A DNA stretch of 64,000 bases, from positions 124,001 through 188,000 of the forward strand of contig NC_016481.1 in NCBI RefSeq assembly GCF_000227115.2. Reading direction: 5' to 3'. Positions 60,457 to 64,000 of this stretch are shown here, piece after piece. Each line of letters begins with the position of its first letter. Positions within the stretch are counted from its first letter, which is position 1. A program made the translations under genes and the position numbers. A model generated the notes under the pieces. That model searched no databases. It was not told the DNA's origin and saw only the letters and a list, made by a program, of their open reading frames with translations. The stretch comes from Naumovozyma dairenensis CBS 421 (lineage: Eukaryota > Ascomycota > Saccharomycetes > Saccharomycetales > Saccharomycetaceae).

Positions 60457-62402
60457 ATGAGTATGTTTTAATCAACTTTCTTTCCCTTTATCTCTTTATC
60501 TGTGACATGCCCTTTGTTCACGTTCACCGCGTTACCAGCTTTTTTGTTCTCATATCAACTAACAATTGTCTAAAATTTTTCTATTAAGGTACAAATAATG
60601 GTGGTGCTACTAAGAAAATGTCTCTTGAGGAGTTCCTCGGTGACGATTCATTAGGCGATTCCGTATGGAATGAAGATGAAATCAATCTAGATGCAATCAA
60701 CAATACAACCAACATTGACGTTTTGAAACCAACAACTACAACAATGGAGCAAGGTTTCAACGGATTATCTCAAAATAACACTCCAGGCAACTTTTCACGT
60801 TCTCCAAGTTCTGCATTGAACCAACCAATTCCAGCTAATCATCCAGGATTGGGTGGTCATGCCGTCTATCGTACTTATCCTGATACATCAAATCAACCTC
60901 AGGGCCCTCCATACATTATTAAATTTTCAAATTTACCTCCTAAATTCTCCGATTATGATATTAAAGATTTATTTCAAGCGAAATACACTAAATTTGTTAA
61001 ATTTAAATTGTTTTGGGAATTAAATAAGAAACCAACCATTGCAGTATTGAAATCAGGTTCCATCTTTGATCAAAATTTTAAACATGATTCCAAAGTAGCA
61101 TTCGTTGAATTATATACTTCTCGTGATATGGATAAAGTTCGAAACAATTGGGTGGTACCATTAAAGGAAATTTATCAAATTAACACGGAACCTGCGCATT
61201 TCGACGATTTTAAAGAATATATTGCCAAAAATACATTATTAACTGACCCCAAGGATGACCCTTCAAAACCTTATGTGCTTCCAAAACCTAAACCAAATCC
61301 ATTCGGTACTGCAAAACCTGTGGATACTCAATCTAAAGTTTTAGACATTGAAGAAAAAATGCGTCATTTACATGTAGAAGATACAACTACTTTAAGAAGA
61401 TTATCTCAAGGTGACTCCAATAATAATGGCAATACTAGGCCTAAAGTTACCATATTAAAGAAAGAACATAAAGAAACAACCATTCCAACGGAACAAACAG
61501 AACATACTCCTGAAACCGAAGAATCAAAAGAACAGGAAAAAACAAAAAACATTCCAAAACCATTAAGTTACTCACAAGTACTACAAAGATCTGTTGAAGA
61601 TATAAAGAAAGGTTCAGTATCGCCAACCGCACCAAACGGTCTTTCATCATCGTCAGGTAATGGTGGTCCTTTAAATGAACGAAGTTCTTCAAGTGTAGAG
61701 AATTCACAGTCATCATCAACCTCAAGCCGCGAAAACAAAACGGAACAAATAAATGAAGATAACAACACTCATAATGATGATGTTGATGATGATCATGACG
61801 GTAAGGAAAATATGCAAGATCATAATGACGGGAAACCCTTCGTATTTAAAAATTCAGAAAGAGAAACTTCAGCTGATACAACTGGATCTCGTCCAACAAC
61901 ATTCACCTCGCCATCATCATCATCATATGATTATAAATCGAATATGAGAGGTGGATACCGTGGTGGTAGTAGTAGAGGATCATACAATAGACGCGGTGGA
62001 CGTGGTCGTGGAGGATCTTATCAGTCTCGTAATAATACATATAATAATTCTGAACAACAATCGCAGCAATCACAAGAACGTAATTTTAATGATAATAACG
62101 ATAGTAACGAAAATAATAATAATAATAATAATAATACAAATAACGGTGCAAATGAGGAGAAAGGACAATATTCTTTATTTGCTCCAGCAAGTGGATTCTT
62201 ACAATCATCAGATGGTTCAAGAACATCTTCAAGAGGTGGTGGTAGAGGAAATTTGAACACGCGTAGAGGAGGATCAGGAGGATCAGGGCGTGGAAGTTCC
62301 CGTGGGGGCAGTGGAGTACGTCGTGGCGGTAGAGGTGGAGGAGGTTATAATAGAGGTTACCGTGGAGGAGCCAGTAATAACGACAGGTTCACAACAGCAT
62401 AA
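60457..62402 (+). CDS. PSP2: RGG-motif RNA-binding protein Psp2, intron-containing
   Basis: Exon 1 is four bases (60457-60460, ATGA); the 128-nt intron 60461-60588 has donor GTATGT, an AACTAAC branch-like motif at 60557-60563 and an AAG acceptor; exon 2 is 60589-62402. This gives 605 residues starting MSTNNGGATKKMSLEEFLGDD. Without splicing the frame from the first ATG stops after four codons. An alternative is initiation at the ATG at 60618 (594 residues) from another transcript. The N-terminal segment SLEEFLGDDSLGDSVWNEDEINLDAI is similar to the start of eIF4B/Tif3. The C-terminal third has many RGG/RGR motifs and N and Q runs. Psp2 binds mRNA and eIF4G/eIF4E and promotes translation, for example of autophagy factors. 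The family gene in S. cerevisiae also has a 5' intron. Confidence 0.9.
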
Positions 62403-63375
62403 AAAAAGAAGGAATGCCGATATAAACATTTCTCTTTTTGTTTCTTTCTTTCGTTTGTTTGTTTATATGTATAATAATAATAATAATAAAAGGGCAGTTT
62501 TCTGCTCTTTACCTTGTCGTCATCTTAGTTGAATCTTTATTTAAGTAAGTAATCTCCCCAATGAATTAATTCTTTCATGTTTGTTTGTTTTTCGCACATT
62601 CCCTTAATCTTTAATTCATCACTCTCCTTCTAATTTGTATTATTTCAAGCAACCATATGAATAACTTACGTACTACATAATGAATGACATACTTATAAAT
62701 ATACTATAATACATATATTCATCATCAATAGAGCGCGTCGGACAATCAGTTTCATTTGAAGATAAGATTTGTACGTAGTTTATCTGTCTATATTGTACTC
62801 AAACAAGTCATTACTAGGTGCCCTATGAAACTTATTCGGTCACATTACTGTTTCCAAATTTTGAAGATAGCGAAAAAATACATTCAACAAAAATATCCAA
62901 GTAATTTCTTGAATTTCTTCAACTTCTATCGTCGCTATATTTGTGACGTAAGGACCTACTGTAGATTAGAGAACCCAGGTAACAGGTTCAGCTTATATTC
63001 CCCTTTTAAAACTGATAGATAAAGAACTCCCCTCTGGAATCTTGGCTACTGTGAACTATTGTTTCGAAAACTAACACTTGGAATGAAATGATTTTGTTGT
63101 ATAAAATCTTCCCAGGGGTAATTAGAAGTATATAATTACAAAAGAGAGAGCTCGTAGGAAGTAAAATCGTAAGAGATATAAAACATTGTTTAAGTATTTT
63201 TGAATAGATATAATATATACTAATATGTATTATAGTATGCATTTTATTTTTTCGAGAGAGAAGTACTAATTTAATATTCACAGAAAAAAACAATTATGAC
63301 AATCATGCTACGAGAGGAGAGCAGAGAAGAGAAGGGAAAGATCTATGATGTTTCACAACCCAAGCGGTGAAGCGA
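62403..63375. other. Convergent spacer PSP2-PPZ1
   Basis: 973 bp, long for convergent genes. It has a TTTG-rich tract and a TAA run (62472-62489), and short open frames on both strands, the longest 95 codons on the minus strand and 88 on the plus strand. None resembles a known protein. No RNA gene was recognised. Confidence 0.5.
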
Positions 63376-64000
63376 TCACTCTTCAACTTGATATTGTTGT
63401 TGATTGGCTAATTTTCTTTCTTGTCTACCCTTTTTCATAACTTGTTTCAACGCTGCACTATCCAATGGATCTAATAATTCAAATGAACATAATAAACCTT
63501 CACTGACACTCATAACCGCTCCCCAATTATCGAATTCACCACAATAGTTTGGAGCAGAAAACACAGTAACCAAACTTCGATCATTGAAAAATTCATAACC
63601 ATCTTCGACGACCATATGAGCTCTACAAACAAGATCAAACCCAAATTTATTTAAAAATTTATTAATTGCAACTTTATTATAACAGTAACTAACACCTCTT
63701 TCATTATCTTCCCATTCATTGGGTGAATCTGTCGGGTCTGACCATAATAAATCATTAATTAAACCAAAATCAGGCACATCTGTAGGTCTACTTACATGCC
63801 TGATTTCATCCATAGAATTCAAAACAGGTGATAACCCACCATGAACGCAAAAAATCTTACCAGCGACGATGGCCGCTAAGGGTAAGGTGTTGAATGTATC
63901 AATGAAAGTTTTCCATGTTTTGATATTACAACGACGTTTACATTCATCGTAAAACCCGTAAACCCTTGTCACATTGGCACATTCATGATTACCTCTCAAT
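63376..64000 (-). CDS. PPZ1: Serine/threonine protein phosphatase Ppz1, C-terminal part
   Basis: The 207 visible residues are the C-terminal two-thirds of a PP1-type catalytic domain; the gene runs off the right edge, so the N-terminal part is missing from this window. Motifs in order are LRGNHE (metal binding), [39 protein letters not shown] and [14 protein letters not shown]. The tail ([19 protein letters not shown]) matches the Ppz1/Ppz2 group, not Glc7. Ppz phosphatases control monovalent cation balance, cell integrity and translation and are inhibited by Hal3/Sis2. Position next to PSP2 corresponds to PPZ1 (YML016C). Confidence 0.93.
   Translation of the reverse strand, partial: LRGNHECANVTRVYGFYDECKRRCNIKTWKTFIDTFNTLPLAAIVAGKIFCVHGGLSPVLNSMDEIRHVSRPTDVPDFGLINDLLWSDPTDSPNEWEDNERGVSYCYNKVAINKFLNKFGFDLVCRAHMVVEDGYEFFNDRSLVTVFSAPNYCGEFDNWGAVMSVSEGLLCSFELLDPLDSAALKQVMKKGRQERKLANQQQYQVEE

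Noticed and set aside
62756..63022. 88-codon open frame in the PSP2-PPZ1 spacer
   Set aside because: Amino-acid content is that of random AT-rich DNA, and an overlapping frame of similar size exists on the other strand.

Overview
The window is nuclear DNA of a budding yeast of the family Saccharomycetaceae that descends from the whole-genome duplication. The evidence is AT-rich intergenic DNA, compact genes, short introns with GTATGT/GTACGT-type donors and TACTAAC branch points, strong codon bias in FBA1, TSA1, TMA19 and the ribosomal protein genes, and close co-linearity with Saccharomyces cerevisiae. Gene order and protein divergence would fit the Naumovozyma/Kazachstania branch, but the species is an inference. 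Gene names below come from recognising the proteins and from knowledge of the S. cerevisiae gene order. No database search was run.

Layout. (1) 1-1.8 kb is a decayed hAT-family DNA transposase. (2) 3.5-19.5 kb is a patchwork matching S. cerevisiae chromosome XI left arm genes: FBA1 and BLI1, ANR2 and DCW1, then an STP1/STP2-type nutrient-sensing transcription factor and the lipase TGL2 from elsewhere, then OAR1, TMA19, TOA2 and MPE1. FBA1 is separated from MPE1, and NUP120 is missing between TMA19 and TOA2. (3) 19.5-64 kb is an almost perfect copy of the chromosome XIII run YML038C to YML016C: YMD8, YML037C, CGI121, AMD1, SRC1/HEH1, RAD52, NDC1, RCF1, USA1, TSA1, YOX1, RPS18, YML6, RPS17, NSE5, APT1, UNG1, YML020W, OST6, YML018C, PSP2 and PPZ1, the last cut by the window edge. 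No tRNA, rRNA or CRISPR array was seen.

Spliced genes are SRC1, RPS18, RPS17 and PSP2. RPS18, RPS17 and PSP2 have exon 1 coordinates worked out here from ATG, donor, branch point and acceptor. Several starts were moved to the first real ATG (DCW1, TGL2, YML037C, UNG1, YML020W) or to the ATG where homology begins (NDC1).

The genes are mostly housekeeping: glycolysis, translation, DNA repair (RAD52, UNG1, NSE5), nuclear envelope (SRC1, NDC1), ER quality control and glycosylation (USA1, OST6), mitochondria (RCF1, YML6, OAR1) and oxidative stress (TSA1). No new multi-gene system is evident. The points most worth following up are: overlapping GC-AG and GT-AG donors in SRC1 that give two C-termini; a mitochondrial-presequence-like extension upstream of the UNG1 ATG with no ATG of its own; a small foldback element with TA-flanked inverted ends beside an unrecognised coiled-coil gene broken by two compensating frameshifts; a cluster of TTAGGGTT-like sites between AMD1 and SRC1; and the hAT relic.
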